A stretch of DNA of 63,579 bases from Anaerococcus hydrogenalis DSM 7454 (GCF_000173355.1 NZ_ABXA01000037.1:1-63579), one strand, 5' to 3'; positions 26,731 to 35,900 are shown, counted from the first letter of the stretch. The notes: a model not told the origin generated them from the letters alone. A program made the numbers and translations.

Positions 26731-28311
26731 CTAAACTAAGGCTATTGCCTCAATTGGGCAATTTTCCATACATTGACCACATTTTATACACTTGTCATGG
26801 TCAATTTCATGCCTGTTTCTTTTTTCACCACTTATGGCTCCCACTGGACAAAGCATTTTACATTTACCACATCCTATACATTTTTCTCCGATTAAATATG
26901 ATAAAAGTGACCTACATCTTTTTGCAGGGCAAGTTTTATTTTCTCCGACGTGGGCTTGGTATTCATCTTTAAAATAGTACATGGTAGAAATTATTGGGTT
27001 TGGGCTTGATTGGCCTAGTCCACAAAGGGATGTTTCTGAAACTATTTTTGATAATTCTTCTAATTTTTCCAAAGTTTCTTCATTTGCCTTTCCCTTGGTC
27101 AAATCATCAAGCATTTCAAATAATCTTTTGTTTCCAATCCTGCATGGGGTACATTTTCCACAAGATTCATCTACGGAAAATTCTAGGAAAAATCTTGCAA
27201 CGTCGACCATACAATCATCTTCATCCATTACAACCATTCCACCAGATCCCATTATGGATCCAATTTCTTTTAAGGATTCAAAGTCGCAGGCTGTATCAAA
27301 TAATTTTGTTGGGATACATCCTCCGGAAGGTCCTCCTGTTTGAACTGCCTTTGCCTTTTTGTCGTTTTGAATTCCAAGACCTATGTCATAGACAATCTTA
27401 TTTATGCTTGTTCCCATTTCAACTTCTACAAGTCCAGATTCTTTTACTTTTCCAACTAGGGCAAATACTTTTGTTCCAGGAGATTTTTCTGTTCCAAATG
27501 ACCTAAACCAAGAAGAACCCTTGTTGATAATTTGAGCAATATTAGCAAAGGTTTCTACGTTATTTATTACTGTAGGTTTTCCCCAAAGTCCCTTGACTGT
27601 TGTCCTAAATTCTTTATTTCTAGGCATTCCTCTTTTGCCTTCTATTGATTCCATTAAGGCTGTTCCTTCTCCACAAACAAAGGCCCCTGCCCCAAGTCTT
27701 AAATCTATGTCAAAAGAAAAATCTGATCCCATTATATTTTCTCCCAAAAGATTATATTCTCTTGCTTGTTTGATTGCATTTTGCAAAGATTTTACAGCTT
27801 TTGGGTATTCTGCCCTTACATAAATATATCCTTGTTTTGATCCAATAGCCCTGGCACAAATTGCCATAGCTTCCAAAACTGAATGGGGATCAAATTCTAA
27901 AACAGACCTATCCATAAAAGCACCCGGATCTCCCTCGTCTGCATTACAAATTATGTATTTTATGTCTGTATCTTGCTTAAAAGCAGCCTCCCATTTTCTT
28001 CCTGTTGGAAATCCTGCTCCCCCTCTTCCTCTTAGGCCAGAATCTTTTATTATGTCAATTATTTCTTTTCTATCAAGATCGAAGATCGCCTTGTTTAGGG
28101 CAAAATATCCATCTTGGCTTATGTATTCATCTATATTGTTTGGGTCAATTATTCCACAATTTTTCAAAACTAATCTCGTTTGATTTTGGTAAAATTTTCC
28201 TTTTAATTTTAAATTTCCCTCATCATCTTCATATACTTTTTCGTAATCTAGGCGATTTTTTAATTCTTTTAGAGATTTTTCCTTAATAGCTAATAATTTA
28301 TCCTTGTTCAT
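26731..28311 (-). CDS. hydB: NADH-dependent hydrogenase subunit HydB (NuoF-like)
   Basis: 526 residues. The FMN/NADH-binding core is seen in GRGGAGFPTGRKWEAA and NADEGDPGAFMDR, the [4Fe-4S] site in SCGKCTPCRIGNKR...CGLGQ. A C-terminal 2x[4Fe-4S] ferredoxin domain follows (CIGCGKCKMLCP, CIKCGQCMENCP). The N-terminal thioredoxin-like [2Fe-2S] domain found in many HydB proteins is absent, so the protein is shorter than the usual ~600. It takes electrons between NADH and HydA. It overlaps hydC by 14 bases. Confidence 0.93.
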   Translation of the reverse strand: MNKDKLLAIKEKSLKELKNRLDYEKVYEDDEGNLKLKGKFYQNQTRLVLKNCGIIDPNNIDEYISQDGYFALNKAIFDLDRKEIIDIIKDSGLRGRGGAGFPTGRKWEAAFKQDTDIKYIICNADEGDPGAFMDRSVLEFDPHSVLEAMAICARAIGSKQGYIYVRAEYPKAVKSLQNAIKQAREYNLLGENIMGSDFSFDIDLRLGAGAFVCGEGTALMESIEGKRGMPRNKEFRTTVKGLWGKPTVINNVETFANIAQIINKGSSWFRSFGTEKSPGTKVFALVGKVKESGLVEVEMGTSINKIVYDIGLGIQNDKKAKAVQTGGPSGGCIPTKLFDTACDFESLKEIGSIMGSGGMVVMDEDDCMVDVARFFLEFSVDESCGKCTPCRIGNKRLFEMLDDLTKGKANEETLEKLEELSKIVSETSLCGLGQSSPNPIISTMYYFKDEYQAHVGENKTCPAKRCRSLLSYLIGEKCIGCGKCKMLCPVGAISGEKRNRHEIDHDKCIKCGQCMENCPIEAIALV

Positions 28312-28801
28312 GGTCTATCTCCTTAGCTTTTAAAATAATTTTGTGAACATCAGCACTTGATAAATTTCCAATATCAAGATTTCCATCGATGCTTACTACA
28401 GGAGCAATTCCACATTGGCCAATACACCTTGCCTCGGCTAGGGAAATTTTCCCATCTTCTGTCGTATCTCCAACTTCAATTCCAAGTTCATCTGACAATG
28501 ATTTTAAAATTTTATCGCTTCCTTTTACATAACAAGCTGTACCTAGGCAAACGCAAATTTCATGCTCTCCTTTTGGTTTTAGGGAAAATTGCGAATAAAA
28601 AGTTGCAACCCCGTAAATCTCACTAGATGAAACCCCAAGCTTCAAAGCCATCAAGTCTACTATAGGTTCTGGAATATAGGAAAATAAATTTTGACACTTT
28701 TGTAAAACGGGCATTACTGCACCTTTTTTGCCAATATTTTCATCCAAAAATTCACAAAATTCATCAAACTTGTCCTTGTCCAAATTGTAACAAAAACTCA
28801 T
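28298..28801 (-). CDS. hydC: Hydrogenase subunit HydC (NuoE-like, [2Fe-2S])
   Basis: A 167-residue thioredoxin-fold [2Fe-2S] protein. The cluster cysteines are in CVCLGTACYVKG and EARCIGQCGIAP. It is the NuoE-like partner of HydB and the first gene of the hydrogenase operon. A TATAAT box in the AT-rich region upstream could be its promoter. Confidence 0.92.
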   Translation of the reverse strand: MSFCYNLDKDKFDEFCEFLDENIGKKGAVMPVLQKCQNLFSYIPEPIVDLMALKLGVSSSEIYGVATFYSQFSLKPKGEHEICVCLGTACYVKGSDKILKSLSDELGIEVGDTTEDGKISLAEARCIGQCGIAPVVSIDGNLDIGNLSSADVHKIILKAKEIDHEQG

Positions 28802-29055
28802 AGTCCCTCCTTTATATTTTATTTTAAGATAAGATTTTATTTTATGAAAACGTAATCATAACTTATAAAAAATTTTTTCTTTTTTAATAAATTTATTTCT
28901 CTTATCTAATATCTTTATTAAATTATAACAAATTTTTACCAATTCTTAAATTAAAATAATTTATTAACTAAGTAAGCTTTCTTATAAAACGTTTTATTTA
29001 GCTTATATGATTTTTTAAAAATTGTTAAATTTATAATTATACCTTATAATACTTG
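28802..29055. promoter_or_regulatory. Divergent promoter region between hyd and pan
   Basis: 250 bp without genes. On the plus strand TTGTTA (29022-29027), a 17-bp spacer and TATAAT (29045-29050) make a good promoter that would start RNA near 29057, at the first base of the conserved pan leader. On the minus strand a TATAAT near 28920 may serve hydC. Confidence 0.7.
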
Positions 29056-29212
29056 TAGAGATAGTATTTAAGTTTTTAAAACTATACTCTTTTACACCAT
29101 TATAATTTTTTTAAAAAATGAGCTTATATATCTAATGAGACTCAAAATAATTTGTTACTTATGCAAGGATTTTGGTTTTTTTATATAAACTTTTTTCCTT
29201 GCTTATTTTTTT
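29056..29212 (+). promoter_or_regulatory. Conserved pantothenate leader RNA, copy 1 (panD)
   Basis: The 5' leader of panDC. It starts GAGATAGTATTT and shares about 90 nt with the leader of panE (48811-48900). Shared parts are GAGATAGT...AAAACTATACTC (a stem with bulges), TACACCATT and TGAGCTTATATAT.TAATGAGACTCA (a second stem). A terminator follows (GCAAGGA 29163-29169 / TCCTTGC 29196-29202, then TTATTTTTTT), directly before the panD ribosome site. This is the layout of a transcription-attenuating riboswitch. A candidate RNA named the pan motif is known before pantothenate genes; I cannot confirm identity with it. Confidence 0.7.
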
Positions 29213-29222
29213 AGGAGATTTT

Positions 29223-29606
29223 ATGAATATAGAAATGTTAGAAGGAAAAATTCATAGGGCAACTGTAACTCAAGCTGAACTTAACTATGTAGGATCAATC
29301 ACAGTCGATGAAGCTTTGCTTGAAGCTTCTGGAATTAGAGAGTATCAGAAAGTACAAGTTGTAAATATTAATAACGGTCAAAGACTTGAAACTTATACCA
29401 TAGCCGGAGAAAAAGATAGCGGGATTATTTGTTTAAATGGAGCTGCTGCTAGACTTTGTTCTAAGGGTGATATGGTAATTATTATGGCTTATGCCTCATA
29501 TAATGAGAAAGATTTGGAAAATTATAGGCCAAAGGTTGTTTTTGTAGACGATAAAAATAAGATTAGTAAAATTTCATCTTACGAAAAACACGGAAGATTG
29601 GCATAA
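29223..29606 (+). CDS. panD: Aspartate 1-decarboxylase PanD
   Basis: 127 residues. The proenzyme cleaves itself between Gly24 and Ser25 ([13 protein letters not shown]) to make the pyruvoyl group that turns aspartate into beta-alanine for pantothenate. ATG 29223 is chosen because AGGAG precedes it and it places the cleavage site at the standard residue; an upstream in-frame start would lie in the terminator. The NGAAARLC segment is conserved. It is the first gene of panD-panC-BASS. Confidence 0.96.
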   Translation: MNIEMLEGKIHRATVTQAELNYVGSITVDEALLEASGIREYQKVQVVNINNGQRLETYTIAGEKDSGIICLNGAAARLCSKGDMVIIMAYASYNEKDLENYRPKVVFVDDKNKISKISSYEKHGRLA

Positions 29607-29616
29607 ATAATTTTTA

Positions 29617-29656
29617 GTGGTGTAATAGGCTATCTCTAAATATTTTTTTAGAGGAG
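29617..29656 (+). promoter_or_regulatory. panD-panC junction element with a ribosome-site hairpin
   Basis: GTGGTGTAATAGGCTATCTC lies between panD and panC. A similar sequence, GTGGTGTTGAGTACTATCTC, lies before panE. TGGTGTA (29618-29624) and CTATCTCTA (29630-29638) are complementary to TACACCA (29093-29099) and TAGAGATAG (29056-29064) of the leader. CTCTAAA (29634-29640) can instead pair with TTTAGAG (29647-29653), touching the panC ribosome site GAGGAG. Exclusive pairing is inferred. Confidence 0.45.
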
Positions 29657-29662
29657 AAGAAA

Positions 29663-30502
29663 ATGAAAGTTATCAAAAAAATTGATGAATTGAGAGAAAT
29701 TTTAAAAGATTTCAAAAAAGAGGGCAAATCCATAGGCCTTGTTCCAACCATGGGATTTTTGCACAAGGGCCATGCAAGCCTAATTAAAAAAGCAGTTTCA
29801 GAAAATGACATAGTTGTTGTTTCTGATTTTGTAAATCCTATTCAATTTGGACCAAATGAAGATTTGGAGGCTTATCCTAGGGATATTGATGCTGATAGCA
29901 AGTTGTGCGAAGATTTGGGAGCAGATTTTATTTTTAATCCAGAACCAAGCGAAATGTATCATGACAAAAAAGCCTTTGTAGATATAAAGAGACTTTCTGA
30001 TAATTTGTGTGGTGCAAGAAGAGAGGGACATTTTAGGGGAGTTTGTACAGTTTGTACAAAATTATTTAATATTGTAGGGCCAAACAGGGCATATTTCGGA
30101 CAAAAAGACGCCCAACAACTTGCAATAATCAAAAAATTGGTTTTCGATTTAAATATCCCAGTTGAAATTGTTGCCTGCCCAATCGTAAGAGAAGAAGACG
30201 GACTTGCCATGTCATCAAGAAATACTTACCTTTCAAATGATGAGAGAAAAGCTGCACTTTGTCTTTCAAAAGCAATTTTTGAGGGAGAAAAAATGGCAAA
30301 TAATGGAGCAAGCGTAAAAGAAGTTTTGAGAAAAATGGAAGAGATAATTTCATCAGAAAAACTTGCAAAAATCGACTACATCAGTGCCGTAGACCTTGAA
30401 ACAATAGAAGATGTAGAAAATTTTGACAAAGACACCTTGGTAGCCATAGCAGTTTACATTGGAAAAACAAGGTTAATAGATAATTTTATCTATGAGGTAT
30501 AA
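29663..30502 (+). CDS. panC: Pantothenate synthetase PanC
   Basis: 279 residues. It joins pantoate and beta-alanine using ATP. The nucleotide-binding motif is PTMGFLHKGHASLI; further sites are FVNPIQFGPNEDL, YFGQKDAQQL and the KMSKS-like SSRNTYLS. The ribosome site GAGGAG sits next to a small hairpin. It ends 2 bp before the BASS transporter gene. Confidence 0.96.
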   Translation: MKVIKKIDELREILKDFKKEGKSIGLVPTMGFLHKGHASLIKKAVSENDIVVVSDFVNPIQFGPNEDLEAYPRDIDADSKLCEDLGADFIFNPEPSEMYHDKKAFVDIKRLSDNLCGARREGHFRGVCTVCTKLFNIVGPNRAYFGQKDAQQLAIIKKLVFDLNIPVEIVACPIVREEDGLAMSSRNTYLSNDERKAALCLSKAIFEGEKMANNGASVKEVLRKMEEIISSEKLAKIDYISAVDLETIEDVENFDKDTLVAIAVYIGKTRLIDNFIYEV

Positions 30503-30504
30503 AC

Positions 30505-31461
30505 ATGGAAAAATTTTCAAGAATTTCAGATAAAATAACTCAAAATATCGGTTTAATTATTGTAATATTTTCTGTCGTAGCCTATTTTGTCCCAGATTAT
30601 TTTTCTTGGATGACAAATTACACCACTATTTTTCTTGCCCTTGCCATGTTTGGAATGGGAACATCCATCGAATCCGATGCCTTTAAGAAAATTTTAAAAA
30701 ATCCTAGGGATATTTTTATAGGATCTTTGGCACAATTTACAATTATGCCACTAATAGCTTGGATTTTGGCAGTTGGTTTCAATGTAAATAGAGATATTGC
30801 TTTAGGAATTATCCTTGTTGGTTCATGCCCTGGAGGAACTGCATCAAATGTAATAACCCACATAGCTGGAGGAAATGTTTCATTGTCAGTTTCAATGACA
30901 ATTTTATCAACCCTCCTTGCCCCACTTGTAACACCATTTTTGGTATATCTTTTGGCAGGAAGATGGGTAGAAGTATCAATTTTAGCCATGTTTAAATCAG
31001 TTGTTACAGTAGTTTTAATACCAGTTTTGATGGGAATTTTCGCAAAAAAATTAAGCCCCGAAAAAATGGAAAAATCAAAATCAATTTTCCCACTAATATC
31101 ATCCCTTGCAATTATTTTAATAATTTCAGGAATAATCGGAGCAAACTCAGAAAAAATTGCAAAATCTGGACTAATAGTTTTATTAATAGTAATGATCCAC
31201 AACGCCTTGGGACTTTTATTAGGTCTTGGCGTTTCAAAATTATTTAAAATGGATTACGACAAGCAAACTACCCTATCAATCGAAGTGGGTATGCAAAACT
31301 CAGGCCTTGCCATCCAACTTGCAACAGCAAATTTCGCCCTAAACCCACTAGCAACACTTCCTGGAGCAATATTTTCAATCTGGCACAATATATCAGGTTC
31401 AATATTTGCATCAATTAGAAGAAAAGACGTAAAAGAGATTGCCCTTGCTAGGGAAAAATAA
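30505..31461 (+). CDS. BASS family transporter, probably a PanS-like ketopantoate carrier
   Basis: A 318-residue membrane protein of the bile acid:sodium symporter family with about ten hydrophobic segments. Family motifs are VGSCPGGTASNVITHIAGGNVSLSV and the second crossover EVGMQNSGLAIQLA. It starts 2 bp after panC, so it is translated from the pan transcript. In enteric bacteria the BASS protein PanS carries ketopantoate. The operon position suggests the same or a related substrate here, such as pantoate or pantothenate. The family is firm, the substrate an inference. Confidence 0.85.
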   Translation: MEKFSRISDKITQNIGLIIVIFSVVAYFVPDYFSWMTNYTTIFLALAMFGMGTSIESDAFKKILKNPRDIFIGSLAQFTIMPLIAWILAVGFNVNRDIALGIILVGSCPGGTASNVITHIAGGNVSLSVSMTILSTLLAPLVTPFLVYLLAGRWVEVSILAMFKSVVTVVLIPVLMGIFAKKLSPEKMEKSKSIFPLISSLAIILIISGIIGANSEKIAKSGLIVLLIVMIHNALGLLLGLGVSKLFKMDYDKQTTLSIEVGMQNSGLAIQLATANFALNPLATLPGAIFSIWHNISGSIFASIRRKDVKEIALAREK

Positions 31462-31464
31462 ATT

Positions 31465-31505
31465 AAAAGTCCTGTAGGAATTTATAATCCTACAGGACTT
31501 TTTTT
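31465..31505. terminator. Bidirectional terminator
   Basis: AAAGTCCTGTAGGA and TCCTACAGGACTTT form a 14-bp stem between convergent genes, with T-runs on both strands. Confidence 0.9.
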
Positions 31506-32724
31506 AATTAATCAAAACAATAGATACATCATTAACATTTGTCCCACTAGGCCCTGTTTTTATTAATTGACCTATCTTATTTAAGGCATTATAAGAATCA
31601 TTATTATCCAAAACCTCATCGCAATTAATATTTTTTTCCTTTAATTTATCCATAGTATAGCCATCGACAAAAGCCCCGGCTGCATCGGTTGGACCATCAG
31701 TCCCATCAGAGGAAAAGGAAATAATTTGTACATTTTTAAGCCCTCTTATATGTTTGGCACTTGCCAAGGCCAATTCTTGATTTCTTCCTCCCTTTCCATT
31801 GCCTTTAATTTTAACAATAGTTTCTCCACCAAAAATATAAGCAAGCCTTTCCTTATAAGCACTTTTACTTTTTGCAATAGATGATAAAATATATCCTGCT
31901 TCTTTTGCTTCACAATCCATAAATGTTGTTAAAATATCTGTCTTATAGCCTTCATCTTCCAATATTTCTTTTACTTTTAGGCACAATTGGTCTACACTGC
32001 CAGAAATTTTTGTAGTAATATTAGTTAAATTTTTTTCAGTTTCTTCATTCAAACACTTTCTAGCAGGCTCAGATAAAACAAGTCCATACTTATTAACAAT
32101 ATTTAAAGCATCCTCACAAGTTGAAAAATCTTCATAGGTCGGACCTGATGCTATCATGTCAGGTCTATTTCCTATAACATCAGATAAAATAATATTATAA
32201 ACTTTGGCAGGATAACAATGCCTTGCAAATTTTCCACCCTTAATTTTTGATAGTCTCTTTCTAATTGTATTAATTTCAACAATGTCTGCACCTTTTTTCA
32301 AAAGTTGCTCGTTGATATTTTGTATTTCTTCAAAGCTAATAAGAGGTATTTCAAAAAGAGCAGACCCCCCTCCAGAAATAAGCATCACAACCAAATCATC
32401 CTCTGTCAAATTTCCAACTAAATCATAGGCATATTGGCTTGCCTTAATTGTATTTTCATCAGAAATTGGATGACCGGCTTCAAAACAAACTGCATTTTCC
32501 AAATTAGTTTTCAAATGATTATATTTAGTTATAACTACAGCTTGATCAAATTTAATATCAGATTCTAAGGCTGTTTTTGCCATTTGATAGGCTGCCTTTC
32601 CTATAGCAATCAAAATTTTTCTGCCCTTAACTTTTGGTAGGCTTTTTAACTCTCTAGTAACAGCCTTATCAGGCAAACAAGATTCAATAGATTCTTCCAC
32701 AATTTTTCTAATTAAATTATCCAT
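31504..32724 (-). CDS. Glycerate 2-kinase (MOFRL/DUF4147 type)
   Basis: A 406-residue class II glycerate kinase. Signs are IAIGKAAYQMAK, the glycine loop LISGGGSALFE and the C-terminal MOFRL domain FGGETIVKIKGNGKGGRNQELAL with SFSSDGTDGPTDAAGAFVD. It phosphorylates D-glycerate to 2-phosphoglycerate, feeding lower glycolysis. It is the last gene of a unit with a dehydratase and a GntP permease, pointing to growth on a sugar acid or glycerate. Confidence 0.9.
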   Translation of the reverse strand: MDNLIRKIVEESIESCLPDKAVTRELKSLPKVKGRKILIAIGKAAYQMAKTALESDIKFDQAVVITKYNHLKTNLENAVCFEAGHPISDENTIKASQYAYDLVGNLTEDDLVVMLISGGGSALFEIPLISFEEIQNINEQLLKKGADIVEINTIRKRLSKIKGGKFARHCYPAKVYNIILSDVIGNRPDMIASGPTYEDFSTCEDALNIVNKYGLVLSEPARKCLNEETEKNLTNITTKISGSVDQLCLKVKEILEDEGYKTDILTTFMDCEAKEAGYILSSIAKSKSAYKERLAYIFGGETIVKIKGNGKGGRNQELALASAKHIRGLKNVQIISFSSDGTDGPTDAAGAFVDGYTMDKLKEKNINCDEVLDNNDSYNALNKIGQLIKTGPSGTNVNDVSIVLIN

Positions 32725-32783
32725 TCTATCACCCCAAATAATTTTCTAAACAAGTCTTTATTTAATAGTTTACCCAAATATAA

Positions 32784-32816
32784 TAAATAAAGTCCCAAAA
32801 ACTTGGGACTTTATTT
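32784..32816. terminator. Hairpin between dehydratase and glycerate kinase
   Basis: TAAATAAAGTCCCAA and TTGGGACTTTATTTA pair over 15 bp. It could end or dampen transcription after the dehydratase gene, so the kinase may be expressed at a lower level or from its own promoter. Confidence 0.75.
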
Positions 32817-32823
32817 ACAAAAT

Positions 32824-34496
32824 TTATTCAAGAATAGCACCCTTATTAGCTGAAGATACTGCTCTTGCATATCTTACTAGGTAACCTTCTTTAATTTTTG
32901 GTTCAGGTTTAACTAGTTTATCTAGCCTTTCTTTAATTTCATCATCAGTCAAATCTATATTTATAGACCTATTTTCTATATCAATTTCTATTACATCTCC
33001 ATCTTCTATTATAGCAAATGGTCCACCGTCCATAGCTTCAGGAGAAACGTGGCCTATAGCTGCTCCCCTAGTAGCCCCAGAAAATCTTCCATCTGTTACT
33101 AAGGCAACATCATTATCTAAATGCATACCTACAATAGCAGAAGTTGGAGTAAGCATCTCTCTCATACCAGGACCACCCTTTGGACCCTCGTATTTAATAA
33201 CAACTACATTACCTTTTTAACCTTACCATCAAAAATTCCTTCAGTTGCCGCTTCCATGCTGTTAAATACAACAGCTTCTCCCTTATGTTTCATCATCTCT
33301 GGCCTAACTGCTGCTGACTTCACAACACATCCGCCTGGTGCAATATTTCCCTTTAATACTGCTATACCACCTTGGTCATTGAATGGATTTTCAATAGGTC
33401 TAATAACATCATGGTCTCTTGTCTCTTTACCCTCTATATTTTCCTTTATTGTTTTTCCGTTTATATTTTTTAAACTAGTATTTAATAAAGATTTTTTGTC
33501 TAATTCATGCATTACAGCTGGAATTCCGCCTGCCATATGAAGATCAAACATGAACTTATCTCCTGAAGGACTTATGTGACATAAGTTTGGAGTATTTTTA
33601 GAAATTTCATCGAATTTTTCAAGTGATAATTCTAAACCACATTCATGAGCTATAGCTGGTAGATGTAGGGTTGTATTTGTTGAGCCTGCTATTGCCATAT
33701 CAACAACTATAGCATTTTTAAAGGCTTCTTCTGTTACTATATCTCTTGGTTTAATATCTTCTTTAACCAAAGCCACTGATCTTTCTCCAGCAATTTTTGC
33801 AAGAGCTATACGGTCTCCGTAGTATGATGGGATTGTTCCGTTATATGGAAGTGCCAGTCCCAAAACTTCTGAAAGACAGTTCATACTATTAGCTGTAAAC
33901 ATTCCAGCACATGACCCACATGATGGGCAAGCTGCATGAGCGTATTCTTCCATTTCTTCTTCACTTTTTTCACCTAATTTATAGGCTGCAACCTGTTCTA
34001 TACATGTAGAATAATCAGCAACTTCATCCTTATAATGACCTGTTGCCATAGGACCACCACTTACAATAATTGAAGGAATATTTAACCTTAATGCAGCCAT
34101 GGTCATTCCAGGAACTATCTTATCGCAGTTAGGGATCAAAACTAATCCATCTAAACCATGAGCCTTAGCCATAGCCTCTATACTATCTGCTATTAGCTCT
34201 CTTGATGCTAGAGGATAATGCATTCCAGCATGGCTCATTGCTATACCATCACACATTGCTATTGAAGGAAATTCTACAGGAATTCCACCACCAGCAGCAA
34301 CTCCTAATTTGGCTGCATCTGCTAAACTTCTTAGATGAAAATGTCCAGGAACAATTTCATTAAATGAGTTTACAACTCCTATCAAAGGTTTTTTTCCTAT
34401 ATCTTTTTCTAATTTTCCTGTTGCATATAACAAAGATCTAGCTTCTATTCTTTCTGGTCCTTGGTATACTTTTTGACTGTTCATTTTTTTACTCAT
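32824..34496 (-). CDS. ilvD: IlvD/Edd family dehydratase (one-base frameshift)
   Basis: About 557 residues in two frames. The iron-sulfur and active-site motifs are [51 protein letters not shown] and, after the shift, [20 protein letters not shown]. The frame breaks at the T/A run 33214-33218; one extra A gives [15 protein letters not shown] and joins both parts. The family includes dihydroxyacid dehydratase of branched-chain synthesis and sugar-acid dehydratases. Sequence favours IlvD, but neighbours (GntP permease, glycerate kinase, PrpR-like regulator) favour a sugar-acid role. Start [10 protein letters not shown] has AGGAGG before it. Confidence 0.85.
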
Positions 34497-34505
34497 TATT
34501 TCCTC

Positions 34506-35777
34506 CTAAAAATTTAATCCTATTAAACCATATACAATAGTAGAAACTATTGTCATAACCAATCCTACACAAAATTCAAATGGTAACAATCTCAACTTTT
34601 CTTTAATATTCATCCTTACACTACCAGCGCTTGTATGGAAAAAACTACCATGTGGTAATCCATCAAGGGTATTGCTTCCTGCGTGTATCATTACTGCAGC
34701 TTGAAGAGGTTTTACTCCAAAAGATAATATTGTCTCTCCAAAAACTTGTGATCCAACTGTACTTCCTGCTGTGGCTGATGCTGTAGCAGCTCCCATGGTT
34801 AAGCCTGTAATTGGAGCCAATAAAAATCCTGACAAGCCTAAAATGTCAACTATATGTATTAGAGATTCTTTAAGGCCAGAGTTTGCTATTATTCCTGATA
34901 AGGCACCTGTTCCTAAAAGTAACAAAATTACTCCTGACATCATATTTAATCCTTTTGTAGAGAAATTCACAAAATTTTTAACTTCTTTTGTCAAAATACA
35001 AGTAATAAATCCTCCTAAAGGTAGGGCTATTAATGGGTCTATCTCAATTCCCATAATAGGTCTAAGGGCTAGAAGTATTATAGAAATAAGAGGTCCTGTG
35101 ATTGCTGCAAGCAGACTAGGTTTAGAAAAATTTACATTTCCTTTTTCTTCTACTAACAAAACTTCACTTCCTATGCCCTTTTTATGTACTAATTTTGTTA
35201 TAAAAACTGTCGCTACAAAACCAAATATTGCAGGAATTATTCCCCCTATCATTACACTTGTTAGAGGAATTTGAAAATAATCTGATAAGGCTATAGCTTG
35301 TGGATTAGGTGACATGACATTTCCAGCGTGAGTTCCTCCACACATAGCCATCATTATTACTGATTTTGAATAATTAGTTTTCTTAGCTATAACCATAGCA
35401 ATTGGTGCTACTGTTAAACATGCTACATCTGCAAAAACTCCTATAGCAGTCAAAATAAATATAGATGCCACTATAGCTATTAAAGAATTAGCTTCTCCTA
35501 ATTTCTCAACTATATTTTCTGCAATAACATCTGCTGATCCAGAATTGATTAAGGCACCAGCTAAAACTCCTGCAGCTATAATTCTAAGTAAGGTCGGAGA
35601 CATTCCTCCAGCTCCATCGAACATTAATGTTACAACTTCTTTAGCATTAGCACCGCCAGCTATTCCGCCTATTAAAGCCCCAAGAATCATTCCATAAGCA
35701 GGTGGAGCTCCCATTACAATTACGGAAATCGCTATCACTAAAGCTATCAAAGCTCCTATTGTTGATACACTTGCCAT
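34506..35777 (-). CDS. GntP family permease
   Basis: About 423 residues with roughly 12 membrane segments. GntP-type signatures include AYGMILGALIGG, CGGTHAGNVMSPNPQA and MIHAGSNTLDGLPHGSFF. It imports gluconate or a related acid (glycerate, hydroxy acids) with protons. Start MASVSTIG is preferred because GGAGG lies seven bases ahead; the frame extends 10 codons further. It is the first gene of the dehydratase/kinase unit. Confidence 0.88.
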   Translation of the reverse strand: MASVSTIGALIALVIAISVIVMGAPPAYGMILGALIGGIAGGANAKEVVTLMFDGAGGMSPTLLRIIAAGVLAGALINSGSADVIAENIVEKLGEANSLIAIVASIFILTAIGVFADVACLTVAPIAMVIAKKTNYSKSVIMMAMCGGTHAGNVMSPNPQAIALSDYFQIPLTSVMIGGIIPAIFGFVATVFITKLVHKKGIGSEVLLVEEKGNVNFSKPSLLAAITGPLISIILLALRPIMGIEIDPLIALPLGGFITCILTKEVKNFVNFSTKGLNMMSGVILLLLGTGALSGIIANSGLKESLIHIVDILGLSGFLLAPITGLTMGAATASATAGSTVGSQVFGETILSFGVKPLQAAVMIHAGSNTLDGLPHGSFFHTSAGSVRMNIKEKLRLLPFEFCVGLVMTIVSTIVYGLIGLNF

Positions 35778-35810
35778 AATTTCCTCCATTTTTTTATTAT
35801 TAATCATTGT

Positions 35811-35856
35811 GTAAACGATTTACTTAAACTTTACCATGTTTGATTCTATTTTGCAA
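35811..35856 (-). promoter_or_regulatory. Promoter and operator of the GntP operon
   Basis: On the minus strand TTGCAA (35851-35856), 17 bp, then TAAAGT (35828-35833) form a sigma-70 style promoter. The palindrome GTAAATCGTTTAC (35811-35823) covers the expected start point. No sigma-54 -24/-12 box is seen. Confidence 0.6.
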
Positions 35857-35871
35857 CATATTAATTTAATA

Positions 35872-35900
35872 TAAAAAAATCGTTTCATTTTGAAACGATT
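35872..35900 (-). terminator. Terminator of the PrpR-like regulator gene
   Basis: AATCGTTTCA and TGAAACGATT pair over 10 bp with a T-run on the minus strand, right at the gene end. Confidence 0.8.

Noticed and set aside
25086-27506. Long leucine- or phenylalanine-rich frames opposite the hydrogenase genes
   Set aside because: They are antisense shadows of conserved iron-sulfur genes with biased composition.
29056-29212. T-box as explanation for the pan leaders
   Set aside because: No GGTGGNACCGCG sequence is present in either leader, unlike the real T-box at 11755.
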